Below, piece after piece: positions 51,437 through 59,366 of a stretch of DNA of 64,000 nt (the first letter of the stretch is position 1; each line of letters begins with the position of its first letter). Below the pieces are notes generated by a model that was not told the origin of the DNA, did no database searches, and saw nothing but the letters and a program-made list of their open reading frames with translations. The DNA is taken from positions 2,108,001 to 2,172,000 of the forward strand of contig OZ246981.1 in NCBI GenBank assembly GCA_965232455.1. The letters are read 5' to 3'. The translations under genes were made by a program, and so were the position numbers. Origin of the DNA: JBFGFX01 sp965232455. GTDB lineage: Bacteria; Pseudomonadota; Gammaproteobacteria; Steroidobacterales; Woeseiaceae.

Positions 51437-52093
51437 ATGCAACGGATTTTTGCCAGTGAAGCCGCCGGTGAGCGTGTCTACCAGGAACTCAAAGCGCGGG
51501 TCATCTCCTACGAATTTCCGCAGGGCGAACGAATTTATCTGGAACCGATCGCCAGCTCGCTGGGCGTCAGCACGACGCCGGTCAGGGAAGCCCTGAACCG
51601 GCTGGCTGCCGAAGCGTTGGTGATCAAGGCGCCCCGGAAAGGGTTCTTCTCCATGACCCTGTCCGAAGACAACCTGGTTGGACATTACGAGCTCACCCGG
51701 CTGCTGCTGACACACGAACTGGGCAGGCTGCAGCCGTCGGCGCGCCGCAAGCTGAGCGAGTGCGAACCGGTGGCCCGTATCCTCAGGAAGCTGAACCAGC
51801 GGCAGATTACCGACGCCGACGTGCTGGCGTCGTATACCGGCCAATTGTTCTCCTGCATTGCTTCGCTGAGCGAGAACGTCAGCGTCAGGCTCTCAATCGA
51901 CACCGCAAACGATCATTTGCATTTCATCCGCACGCTCGAGTGCCAACACTGGGAACACGCGCAGAGCGAACTGATGTGCATGTGCGAACTGCTCCTGGCC
52001 GGCGAGTGTGACGAAATGATCGCGGCGGTTCACGAGTATCACGATCAGCGGCTGGGACTGCTGCCGTCTTTACTCGAACTTCTGCAGCGATAG
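51437..52093 (+). CDS. GntR-family regulator (FCD-like), copy 1
   Basis: 218 residues from ATG 51437, preceded by a strong GAGGAGG. Winged helix: RVYQELKARVISYEFPQGER, ASSLGVSTTPVREALNRLAA, EALVIKAPRKGFF. The C-terminal helical effector domain (NLVGHYELTRLLLTHELGRL, HLHFIRTLECQHWEHAQSEL) is of the FCD type though without obvious metal His spacing. A paralogue follows at 52583. The pair sits just upstream of, and in the same direction as, the lasso cluster. Confidence 0.83.
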   Translation: MQRIFASEAAGERVYQELKARVISYEFPQGERIYLEPIASSLGVSTTPVREALNRLAAEALVIKAPRKGFFSMTLSEDNLVGHYELTRLLLTHELGRLQPSARRKLSECEPVARILRKLNQRQITDADVLASYTGQLFSCIASLSENVSVRLSIDTANDHLHFIRTLECQHWEHAQSELMCMCELLLAGECDEMIAAVHEYHDQRLGLLPSLLELLQR

Positions 52094-52152
52094 CCGCCGG
52101 GCACGATCAAACCCGGCATTAAGCTCCCACGCTGAGGCGAGCAACGGAAAAG

Positions 52153-52217
52153 ATCTATTCTCGCGCGGCGAATAGATAGTCTTGACGACGAGGAACGCAT
52201 GCGGGTTGCGTTCCTCG
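52153..52217. promoter_or_regulatory. Two adjacent hairpins between the GntR genes
   Basis: ATCTATTC/GAATAGAT (52153-52177, 9-nt loop) and CGAGGAACGCA/TGCGTTCCTCG (52189-52217, 7-nt loop). Neither has a U-tract. They are the only structure in the 489-bp stretch 52094-52582, which shows no convincing gene. Confidence 0.5.
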
Positions 52218-52582
52218 CGTTGGCTGCCGCTCGATCGCCATTCATTCTTCCCGGTTCTGAAAAACGAATTGTGGCGCTTCACAAACGTCACCATCGGCGG
52301 ACCAGCTAGCCGCCAACTACATCCACCGCAACAACGAACGCAGTCGTGCACGAATTCCACCGGCCGGTGAGAGATTCGTGCAGCCGAGTACAGGAACTGT
52401 ATGGCGCTCGGTAAATGTTCCAACGGGTTCCCACTGTGCGGTGCGGGCATTGGCAGGATCATTCACAGACGTCTATCAGACGCCAGGCTGGACGTGCAAA
52501 AAGCACTGTGCGCAGCCTCGCAATCCGCTTTTATCAGGTAGGTAGCACCGCACGCCCAGACAGCCCGACAAGGAAGACGAGC

Positions 52583-53242
52583 ATGAACGGTAGGTCGGTG
52601 AACAAAGCCGCCGTTGAGCGCATCTATCAGGAGATCAAGACACGTACCATCTCGAGTGGGTTCCCACAAGACGAGTGCTATTACCCGGAGTCATTTGCAG
52701 CAGAGTTTGGCGTCAGCAGAACGAACGTGCGTGCTGCCCTGCCCCGCCTGGCGGCGGAAGGGCTGGTGATCACGGTACCGGATGACGGGTTCATGCCGGT
52801 GGACCTGTCCCAGGAACGCGTGGTGGGGAAATACGAGCTGACGAGGCATCTTTTGTCTCAAGAGCTGGAGCAGCTAAAGCCCACTACGCGCAGCAAATTG
52901 TCCGAATGCGAGCCGGTGGCCAATGCTCTGAACGAACTCCACCGACTCACGATAATCGATGGAAGCGTATTGGCAACCTATACGGATAACATTTTCGTCA
53001 CCATCGCCTCTCTCAACGATAACGCCAGCACTGTTCTGTCGATGGAGTCCGCGAATTGTCATCTTCGCTTTATCCGAACTCTCGAGTCCCGCCAGTGTCC
53101 GGAGCGCGTGCAGAAAGAACTAAGGCGCTTCTGTGAACTGCTTCTTGCCGGGTGTTGTGAGGAGTTGGCGGAGGGAATTGATGAGTACCATGACCGGAGG
53201 GTTGAATCGCTGTCGGAATTGCTTGGACGTCTGCAGTGCTGA
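52583..53242 (+). CDS. GntR-family regulator (FCD-like), copy 2
   Basis: 219 residues from ATG 52583 with AAGGAAG upstream. HTH: ERIYQEIKTRTISSGFPQDE, AAEFGVSRTNVRAALPRLAA, EGLVITVPDDGF. It shares blocks with copy 1 such as KYELTRHLLSQELEQL, RSKLSECEPVANAL and HLRFIRTLESRQCPERVQKE. It is the gene immediately before the lasso precursor genes, 529 bases away, so it is a reasonable candidate regulator of them (inference). Confidence 0.82.
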   Translation: MNGRSVNKAAVERIYQEIKTRTISSGFPQDECYYPESFAAEFGVSRTNVRAALPRLAAEGLVITVPDDGFMPVDLSQERVVGKYELTRHLLSQELEQLKPTTRSKLSECEPVANALNELHRLTIIDGSVLATYTDNIFVTIASLNDNASTVLSMESANCHLRFIRTLESRQCPERVQKELRRFCELLLAGCCEELAEGIDEYHDRRVESLSELLGRLQC

Positions 53243-53682
53243 GAGGAATGCCATGGATAGGTAGGACTTTCTTGTATTGAGCGCACCCGAAAACCTGTAG
53301 CGCATATTCGCCTATTGCAGAATACTAGTTGCGTTTGCGCAAGTAGGATTTGGTTCGCTACGGACAGTATTGCGCAAAACAAATAACTCACTAGTGCACA
53401 ACGTGGAGCGTCTCCATACGGCGACAAGTAGTGATCGTTCAACAGCACGAAAAGACATCGCTGATTTGTTCTACTCAGTCAATTACTTGCACCAAACCGG
53501 GCTGCCTCCGAGTAACACCCAATAGTCAATTGGCAGTACAAAAATCTATAGTGATCACATAACACTGACACTGTTTTTTAGAAAAAGGGTATTTTTGACA
53601 GTGGGCGACTCCGTGCGATACGTTTGATCGAATCGGTCTCAATTCCAAGTACATCAACATATTGCTGTCAGAATAGATTGTT

Positions 53683-53711
53683 TTGACACTTCTCCTACAG
53701 CTGCATACCGT
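53683..53711 (+). promoter_or_regulatory. Possible sigma-70 promoter of the lasso operon
   Basis: TTGACA at 53683-53688 and a weak -10 (TACCGT) 17 bases later, about 60 bases before the first precursor gene. The 529-bp stretch 53243-53771 is AT-rich and has no convincing gene; a second TTGACA lies near 53596. Confidence 0.35.
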
Positions 53712-53771
53712 TATCACGCCACATCGGTTTGTGGTGATTGACCCCCCAATAAAACTGTCAAGGAGAACGAA

Positions 53772-53867
53772 ATGATTGATCTTGGAAGAGTTTCAGAAGA
53801 GACAAAGGGTTTCAAGCCAGGAGACGTTGAGTTTCCGCTCATACCGGACCATCGAGACGTACAGTAA
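53772..53867 (+). CDS. Lasso peptide precursor A1
   Basis: 31 residues, too short for usual gene callers, with a good AAGGAGAACGAA ribosome-binding site. Leader MIDLGRVSEETK, core GFKPGDVEFPLIPDHRDVQ. The leader carries the diagnostic Thr at position -2 (T-K before Gly1) and the LG/S-E-E-T pattern of lasso leaders. Gly1 and Glu8 would close an 8-residue macrolactam, leaving an 11-residue tail with Asp, His and Arg as possible plugs. It is followed by a hairpin terminator and then a second precursor with a homologous leader, which confirms the reading. Confidence 0.88.
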   Translation: MIDLGRVSEETKGFKPGDVEFPLIPDHRDVQ

Positions 53868-53881
53868 CCCGCGTCGAGCAT

Positions 53882-53938
53882 GGTTACCGCATTGGCGGTA
53901 ACCAGCGAGGCAGCGCAGCCAGCTGCGCTGCCTTTTCT
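53882..53938 (+). terminator. Double hairpin with U-run between the two precursor genes
   Basis: GGTTACCGC-4 nt-GCGGTAACC (53882-53903), then GGCAGCGCAG-4 nt-CTGCGCTGCC (53909-53932) followed by TTTTCT. The second is a textbook intrinsic terminator and probably works as an attenuator giving more A1 than downstream mRNA. Confidence 0.8.
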
Positions 53939-53968
53939 AATCCTCTAGTTAGATTCAAGGAGAGTAGG

Positions 53969-54082
53969 GTGTTCAACGACATATTGATCGATCTTGGCAA
54001 AGTTTCCGAGGACACCAAAGGTTGTGGGCCAGGGGACTTCGAATGCTCCTGGCTCGTTCCGGGTAGGAGAGAGTGTGGCTAG
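53969..54082 (+). CDS. Lasso peptide precursor A2 (cysteine-containing)
   Basis: 37 residues from GTG 53969, with AAGGAGAG five to ten bases before. Leader MFNDILIDLGKVSEDTK matches the A1 leader (IDLGxVSExTK). Core GCGPGDFECSWLVPGRRECG: Gly1, candidate ring closure at Glu8, and Pro4-Gly5-Asp6 shared with A1. Cys at core positions 2, 9 and 19 would permit a ring-tail disulfide with one free thiol. I know of no lasso core with this layout but could not search. Uses the same B, C and D proteins (inference). Confidence 0.87.
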   Translation: MFNDILIDLGKVSEDTKGCGPGDFECSWLVPGRRECG

Positions 54083-54359
54083 TTTGCGACCCTCGGTTAC
54101 CACAATTTTGTAACGCCGAGGCTGCCCAACAGTATGTGCTGCCTATCTGGCCGTTCAATTTAGTGCCAGAGTAATTCGATGGATCGTTCAGAGCTGATTT
54201 TGATCAACCGCATTTCCGATTTGCGAACAATGCTGGGTATCGATACACGCCCATGAAAAATCGCTCAAACGAGAAACAGTTTGATTGGTGGAATTAACTA
54301 GTCGTGCGTGTCTATTTTTTTGCCTCAAATCCTGGAACTTAGCAGTCTATTTACAAATC
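54083..54359 (+). other. Leader region between precursor A2 and the B gene
   Basis: 277 bases with a hairpin (CCTCGGTTAC ... GTAA-CG-CCGAGG, 54091-54121) without a U-run, and a 25-codon frame at 54179-54256 (MDRSELILINRISDLRTMLG...) lacking a clear ribosome-binding site. No third precursor is convincing. Confidence 0.5.
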
Positions 54360-55088
54360 ATGACCACGGAAGAATCACCGTTGTATCTATCCAAGTCCAC
54401 ATATTGTTGTCTTGCGGATGACCACTACGTGTTCCTCGACCTTCGAAACGATCAGTATTCCTGCCTGGGTCGTACAGAGAGCAACATGCTAAAGGGTTTG
54501 TTGAACGGTCACCAAGTCACCTGCGATCACCCCTCCGACATCCGGCTTATCAAACCGCGCGATTCGGACTCGAGCGCCACCATCTATACTCTCCTCAAGA
54601 AAGGGTTGATTGTTGACAATGCCGTGGACGGGAAACTCCCAATGCAGCCGAGCGTTGCCCCACCAGCGGCAAGTTTGATGGAGAGTTCTACAACGACGCA
54701 ACCTTCATTCAGTCTAACCGACATCTGGCGTTTCTTTTCCGCTGCCGCTTCTGCATCGAAAGACCTGCGATGGAGGTCCATTGAGGAAACCGTTCGCACT
54801 GTCGAGAATCGGAAGTCAAGTCGTGCCACTGTTTCGGATAGTCGCACGATCTCCGGCTTATTTGAGATTTTCCAGGCGCTCCGCCCGTATTATCCGCGCC
54901 CGTATCTTTGCCTATTCGATTCGCTCGCGCTGGTGCATTTTCTCGCGCGCTATGAGCTATTCCCACTGTGGGTTTATGGGGTCACGATAGAACCCTTTCA
55001 CGCGCACTGCTGGGTTCAGGTTGATGATTGGTTAGTTAACGACACGGTTGATAATGTCCGTGATTACACGCCCATCATGTGCATATAA
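54360..55088 (+). CDS. Lasso peptide leader peptidase with N-terminal RRE (fused B1-B2)
   Basis: 242 residues from ATG 54360. The N-terminal 90 residues are a PqqD-like RiPP recognition element (YLSKSTYCCLADDHYVFLDL, NDQYSCLG), which binds the leader. The C-terminal half is the transglutaminase-like B2 cysteine protease: PYLCLFDSLALVHFLAR (Cys about 184), FHAHCWVQVDDWLVND (His about 216, Asp about 228). It removes the leader after the TK dipeptide. Many bacteria split B1 and B2; the fused form is typical of proteobacteria (McjB type). The cyclase gene starts 19 bases after its stop. Confidence 0.9.
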   Translation: MTTEESPLYLSKSTYCCLADDHYVFLDLRNDQYSCLGRTESNMLKGLLNGHQVTCDHPSDIRLIKPRDSDSSATIYTLLKKGLIVDNAVDGKLPMQPSVAPPAASLMESSTTTQPSFSLTDIWRFFSAAASASKDLRWRSIEETVRTVENRKSSRATVSDSRTISGLFEIFQALRPYYPRPYLCLFDSLALVHFLARYELFPLWVYGVTIEPFHAHCWVQVDDWLVNDTVDNVRDYTPIMCI

Positions 55089-55107
55089 CGCAAAGGTATC
55101 CCTAATT

Positions 55108-56943
55108 ATGTATCGCTATGCCGCTTTGAGTTGGAACAGCAAGGACCCGACGACAACATCTGCGGCGCAGCGACTTGCGCGCTTGCTACTGTCGTCCGCC
55201 GCTGATTGGAAAAGTGCCCTGGACGCGCCGGGTCTGCGAGTATTTCATGCGCCGCAGCCCGACGGCGCTCGCCATGCCTACGTTCTTAAGCGGGGCGCAG
55301 GCGTCGTCTTGGGTAAACTTTTTGGCGATGCACTCCACGAAAACCAAAATCCGTCCGATCCGAATTTCGACGATAAGGAATCGAATTTGATCGTCAAATC
55401 ACGGGGACGCCGGCTTGTGGAGCGCTATTGGGGGCACTATGTGGCATTCCTGCGGGAGCCACATGGCCATCGATGTCTCGTCCTAAGAGATCCAACGGGC
55501 GGACTGCCGTGCTTCATGATGAAGGCGGGTGAAATCGATGTGATCCTATCCGATGTGGAGGATTGCGTTCGACTCAATCTTGGACCATTTTCTCCCGACT
55601 GGGATCACCTTACAGCCTTTTTTCAATACAGTACTGAGCTGATTACTAGAACAACTGGTCTTAAGGAAGTCTCGCAGCTATATGCCGGAGAGATCGCCGC
55701 AATAACAGATAATGGCGATGTAAATCGAGCTTTTTATTGGAACCCAGTCGACGTAGCTGAGGCCGACACAATCGAAGATCCTGATAAGGCACGAGCGGCA
55801 CTCGGATCCGTCATACGACAATGCGTCAATGCGTGGGGATCATCCTATGACAACATCGTACTAGAATTGTCCGGCGGTCTCGATTCATCCATTGTCGCCG
55901 CCTGCCTTGGGCATGGAAGTGCTCATACAAATGTCATCGGTTTTAATTTCGTTATCGAAGGGACCGATGGGGATGAACGAGCGTACGCGCGAGCTGCTGC
56001 AGACGGTGCCGGGTGTGAGCTTATCGAAGCCTCTTGCCGTGTATCAGAGACAACACTCGAGAGACAACTGGATCCGGCAAGGGTTGTGAGTCCGGGCGTT
56101 CTGGGCTTTATCCCGGAATCCGAGCTATTGAAGCAACGTCTTGTGAGAGAGCGGCGTGCAGGAGCAGTTTTCACTGGCCAGGGAGGCGATCATCTTTTTC
56201 AGTCCGAAAGGACCAAACTTATTGCCGCCGAGTACGCACATCGGCACGGACTACGACCGCAGCTATTTAGCGTCGTTGCTGACACCAGTCGTCTCACCAA
56301 ACAGTCGTTTTGGGCGGTCTTCGGTGCTGCGATCCGTTACGGGCTATTCAGGAGGTCCTTTGATCCGTACGCAGTCTTTTTTGATAAGCCACCACCCTCT
56401 ATCCTGAGTGACAACGCTGTTGCCTCATTGGACTCGAAGTACTGTGTACATCCGTGGGTAGAGGATGCTTGCCGGTTACCAGCTAACAAAGTACAGCAGG
56501 TGTTTGCTGTAGTGGATTGCCAAGCATTTTACGTACGCCCCTATCGCTACGCCGAGCTGATCCACCCGCTCATTTCTCAACCAATCATCGAACACTGCCT
56601 GCAGATTCCATCATACGTACTAGCGCACCGCGGCAAGTCGCGCGGCTTGGTCCGCGAAGCCTTCGCAACAGATGTCCCCTCAAAGATCATTCATCGTTAC
56701 TCTAAGGGAGGTTCAACAACTTACTTCAACCGGATGATGTTCGGAAACCTACAGTATCTCCATGAACTCTTGCTCGACGGTATCCTAGTTCGTGAAGGAC
56801 TTTTGAACCGAAACGCACTTGAGAAAGAACTTTCCGAACAACAATTTGTTCGAGGCATCGAATTGTTGCCGATAGTGAACGCAGTTAGGGCAGAAAAGTG
56901 GCTGCGCAACTGGGCCGATGTAGAACAGCGGTCGGCGGCCTGA
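55108..56943 (+). CDS. Lasso peptide macrolactam cyclase (asparagine synthetase-like, McjC type)
   Basis: 611 residues from ATG 55108. An N-terminal glutaminase-like domain without a catalytic N-terminal Cys is followed by the ATP-pyrophosphatase loop LELSGGLDSS (about residues 253-261) and the AsnB-like synthetase domain (GAVFTGQGGDHLF, IHRYSKGGSTTYFN). The enzyme adenylates the Glu8 side chain and joins it to the new N-terminal Gly. The long C-terminal extension (RLPANKVQQVFAVVDCQAFY) is normal for lasso cyclases. Third gene of the operon, before the exporter. Confidence 0.9.
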   Translation: MYRYAALSWNSKDPTTTSAAQRLARLLLSSAADWKSALDAPGLRVFHAPQPDGARHAYVLKRGAGVVLGKLFGDALHENQNPSDPNFDDKESNLIVKSRGRRLVERYWGHYVAFLREPHGHRCLVLRDPTGGLPCFMMKAGEIDVILSDVEDCVRLNLGPFSPDWDHLTAFFQYSTELITRTTGLKEVSQLYAGEIAAITDNGDVNRAFYWNPVDVAEADTIEDPDKARAALGSVIRQCVNAWGSSYDNIVLELSGGLDSSIVAACLGHGSAHTNVIGFNFVIEGTDGDERAYARAAADGAGCELIEASCRVSETTLERQLDPARVVSPGVLGFIPESELLKQRLVRERRAGAVFTGQGGDHLFQSERTKLIAAEYAHRHGLRPQLFSVVADTSRLTKQSFWAVFGAAIRYGLFRRSFDPYAVFFDKPPPSILSDNAVASLDSKYCVHPWVEDACRLPANKVQQVFAVVDCQAFYVRPYRYAELIHPLISQPIIEHCLQIPSYVLAHRGKSRGLVREAFATDVPSKIIHRYSKGGSTTYFNRMMFGNLQYLHELLLDGILVREGLLNRNALEKELSEQQFVRGIELLPIVNAVRAEKWLRNWADVEQRSAA

Positions 56944-56985
56944 CATGGTTTGGCATCTCGGCACGGCAAATCTGAGCGCCTGATC

Positions 56986-58767
56986 ATGAAGCCAACCTGG
57001 GTGGTTGCTCTCCGATTACTTCGACAGGAGATCGACAGCCGCCTGAAAATTATGAGTGCCGTTGCATTGCTCCTGGTACTCGTGTCGTCGGCAATGGCAG
57101 CACTTTCGCCAGTGCTTCTGAAGCTCATCATCGATCATCTAACTGATCCCGGCAAGAGACAGGAGGCGTACTTGTTGGTAGGGTTTTTGGTCGTCGGATA
57201 TGTCGGAAGCCAATGGCTGACCAGGTCACTCGGAGAGCTGCGCTCGCTCGTCGTCGGCCGGTTAGACCAGCGTGTGCATCGCCGGCTCAGTATTCGCTTG
57301 TTCGAACACGTGATGGCGCTGCCACTGCGCTTCCACCTGGATCGGAAAACCGGCGCGTTAAGCCAGGCGCTCACCAACGCTCTGCTCGGGTACCGCCTGG
57401 TAGTCCAACACCTGGTACTAACCGTGCTTCCCGTAGTGCTGGAGCTTGGCACGATGAGTGCGGTCCTGTTAGTGCTGAACCAGTCGATATTTCTTTGGAT
57501 CATGGCAGCTACCCTAGGGTGCTACTTGACCGCGTTTTCCATCGGCGCCGTCAGCCTGTCAAAACCCGCTCGCGCCGTGTCGGAAGCGCACATTGATGCC
57601 AATGCGTTGCTGACGGATAGCATCATAAACTATGAAACCGTTAAGTCGTTCTGTGCAGAACGTCACACAAAGCAACGCATGGAGGATGCATTCGCGCAAA
57701 CCGAAGGACGCTGGTCCAGTTTCTTTTCACTCAAAGCGTTGAACGGCGTAATCGTGGCTACGATTTTTGCGCTGTCGCTCGGATTGTCAATCTACATCGC
57801 GGCGAACGCTGTTCAACAGGGCCGTATGAGCGTCGGTGAGTTCGTGTTGGTCAACACCTACATGCTGCAGATCTACAGACCGATGGAAACGCTCGGATTT
57901 GCATTTCGAGATATAGCACAAGGCATGGCATTCATCGAAAAGATGGTCGATCTATTTAGGGAGGAGCCGGAACCTAAAACACTCACCAAAGGCAAACCGT
58001 TGCCGCCGGGTCCGGGGGAACTGGTATTCGATCATGTATGCTTTTCCTACAGCGAACAGCGCCCAATACTCCGAGACGTGAGTTTCAGAGTCTCCGCTGG
58101 GGCAACGGTCGCGCTGGTTGGCGCAAGCGGTGCGGGTAAATCCTCCCTCATTCGGCTCCTAGTCCGATTTTGGGAGCCCGACCGTGGCAACATCCTGATA
58201 GACGGCATACCCATTTCTGACGTGTCTGGACCGAGCTTGCGTAGCGCCATTGCGATTGTTCCTCAGGATACTGTGCTGTTCAACGATACCATTGGCTACA
58301 ACATAGCGGTCGGATGTGCCGACACCACAATGCAGGACGTTGAAGAAGCGGCGCGGCTCGCCCACATCCACAACTTCGTCGCCGCACGGCCGGACGGCTA
58401 TGACACTATTGTTGGCGAGCGAGGACTGAAACTCTCAGGTGGTGAAAAGCAACGAATTGCCATCGCGCGTGCAGCTCTCAGGAAACCACGGATATTCGTG
58501 TTCGACGAAGCCACTTCGTCCCTTGACTCAAAGACAGAGCAGCAGATTGTGCGCAATCTCGGAGAAGTGTCACAAGGAACGACAACACTTGTCATCGCAC
58601 ATCGATTGTCAACGATCGTCGAGGCAGACGAAATCCTAGTGCTCGAGCAAGGAGAAATTGTCGAGCAGGGTACTCACCGGGAACTGGTATTGTACAACGG
58701 TGTGTATCGTGCCATGTGGAGTGCTCAGCAATCCAGCACTGAACGCCAACTTGGACAGGCGGTTTGA
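56986..58767 (+). CDS. Lasso peptide ABC exporter (McjD-like, fused permease and ATPase)
   Basis: 593 residues from ATG 56986; a TTG at 56950 is also in frame. About six membrane helices (AVALLLVLVSSAMAALSPVL onward), then the ATPase: Walker A VGASGAGKSSLIRLL, signature LSGGEKQRIAIARA, Walker B IFVFDEATSSLDS and H-loop VIAHRLST. Resembles Atm1/McjD-type half transporters, which work as homodimers. It exports the lasso peptides and confers self-immunity in known systems. Follows the cyclase by 42 bases. Confidence 0.88.
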   Translation: MKPTWVVALRLLRQEIDSRLKIMSAVALLLVLVSSAMAALSPVLLKLIIDHLTDPGKRQEAYLLVGFLVVGYVGSQWLTRSLGELRSLVVGRLDQRVHRRLSIRLFEHVMALPLRFHLDRKTGALSQALTNALLGYRLVVQHLVLTVLPVVLELGTMSAVLLVLNQSIFLWIMAATLGCYLTAFSIGAVSLSKPARAVSEAHIDANALLTDSIINYETVKSFCAERHTKQRMEDAFAQTEGRWSSFFSLKALNGVIVATIFALSLGLSIYIAANAVQQGRMSVGEFVLVNTYMLQIYRPMETLGFAFRDIAQGMAFIEKMVDLFREEPEPKTLTKGKPLPPGPGELVFDHVCFSYSEQRPILRDVSFRVSAGATVALVGASGAGKSSLIRLLVRFWEPDRGNILIDGIPISDVSGPSLRSAIAIVPQDTVLFNDTIGYNIAVGCADTTMQDVEEAARLAHIHNFVAARPDGYDTIVGERGLKLSGGEKQRIAIARAALRKPRIFVFDEATSSLDSKTEQQIVRNLGEVSQGTTTLVIAHRLSTIVEADEILVLEQGEIVEQGTHRELVLYNGVYRAMWSAQQSSTERQLGQAV

Positions 58768-58887
58768 GCTTACCGTCACTAGTTGCTGAATGGCCGAGCC
58801 TTCCCTGCCGAACAGCAGTTTATTCCATCGTAAAAACTCGAGAGTCTCGCTACATCACAAGCACCTAATCTATTCAGGAGAACGACT

Positions 58888-59286
58888 ATGTGCATAGAGA
58901 AAACTATCGCGCTTTTGGCACTTTTCGTCCTATCGTCAGCTACAGTGGCGCATGCCGACGTCGATGTATGGGCTGTTATCGACAATCAAACGTCGGCATC
59001 CGTCTCTTTAGCCGGCTCCGGAACATCGGGCACTTTCACAGTTACACCGCCTGTATCGTTGGCTGCGAACACGACGGGAGGGGCTGCGGCATTCACTACC
59101 GCAACCCTAGAAGACGGGTATCTGCAATATGGCCCGTGTATCTTTATTTGGAATGTTCTCGTGAACAACATGATTATAGATACAAATACGAGCAGCCACG
59201 GGACGGGCTGCGCTGCAATTATCGTATCAGAGATTCTGTTTGGACCTAATCAGGCATGGGTAGTGATTGAGTTCACTATCACGTAG
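58888..59286 (+). CDS. Small secreted protein of unknown function next to the lasso exporter
   Basis: 132 residues with AGGAG before the ATG. Signal peptide (MCIEKTIALLALFVLSSATVA) ending AHA, then a Thr/Ser/Ala-rich beta-type chain (SASVSLAGSGTSGTFTVTPP) with two cysteines, GPCIFIWN and GTGCAAII. I recognise no family. It lies 121 bases after the exporter on the same strand with the same low-GC composition, so it could be a cluster product such as an immunity or surface protein (inference). Confidence 0.65.
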   Translation: MCIEKTIALLALFVLSSATVAHADVDVWAVIDNQTSASVSLAGSGTSGTFTVTPPVSLAANTTGGAAAFTTATLEDGYLQYGPCIFIWNVLVNNMIIDTNTSSHGTGCAAIIVSEILFGPNQAWVVIEFTIT

Positions 59287-59366
59287 CAGCGGCCAGATCT
59301 GACAATCATATTAGGGGCGCCCTTGTTTGGCCGCCACTCCGTCGACCCACGAAGACGTAACATTCG

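Noticed and set aside
52070..52462. 130-codon minus-strand frame between the GntR genes
   Set aside because: It overlaps the 3' end of GntR copy 1, contains the perfect hairpin at 52189-52217, and shows no family pattern.
53526..53717. 63-codon minus-strand frame upstream of the lasso precursors
   Set aside because: It covers the promoter-like region and has biased, non-protein-like composition.
54179..54256. A 25-codon frame between precursor A2 and the B gene, considered as a third lasso precursor
   Set aside because: It lacks the T-K-G cleavage pattern and any acidic residue at ring position 7-9 after a Gly, and has no clear ribosome-binding site.
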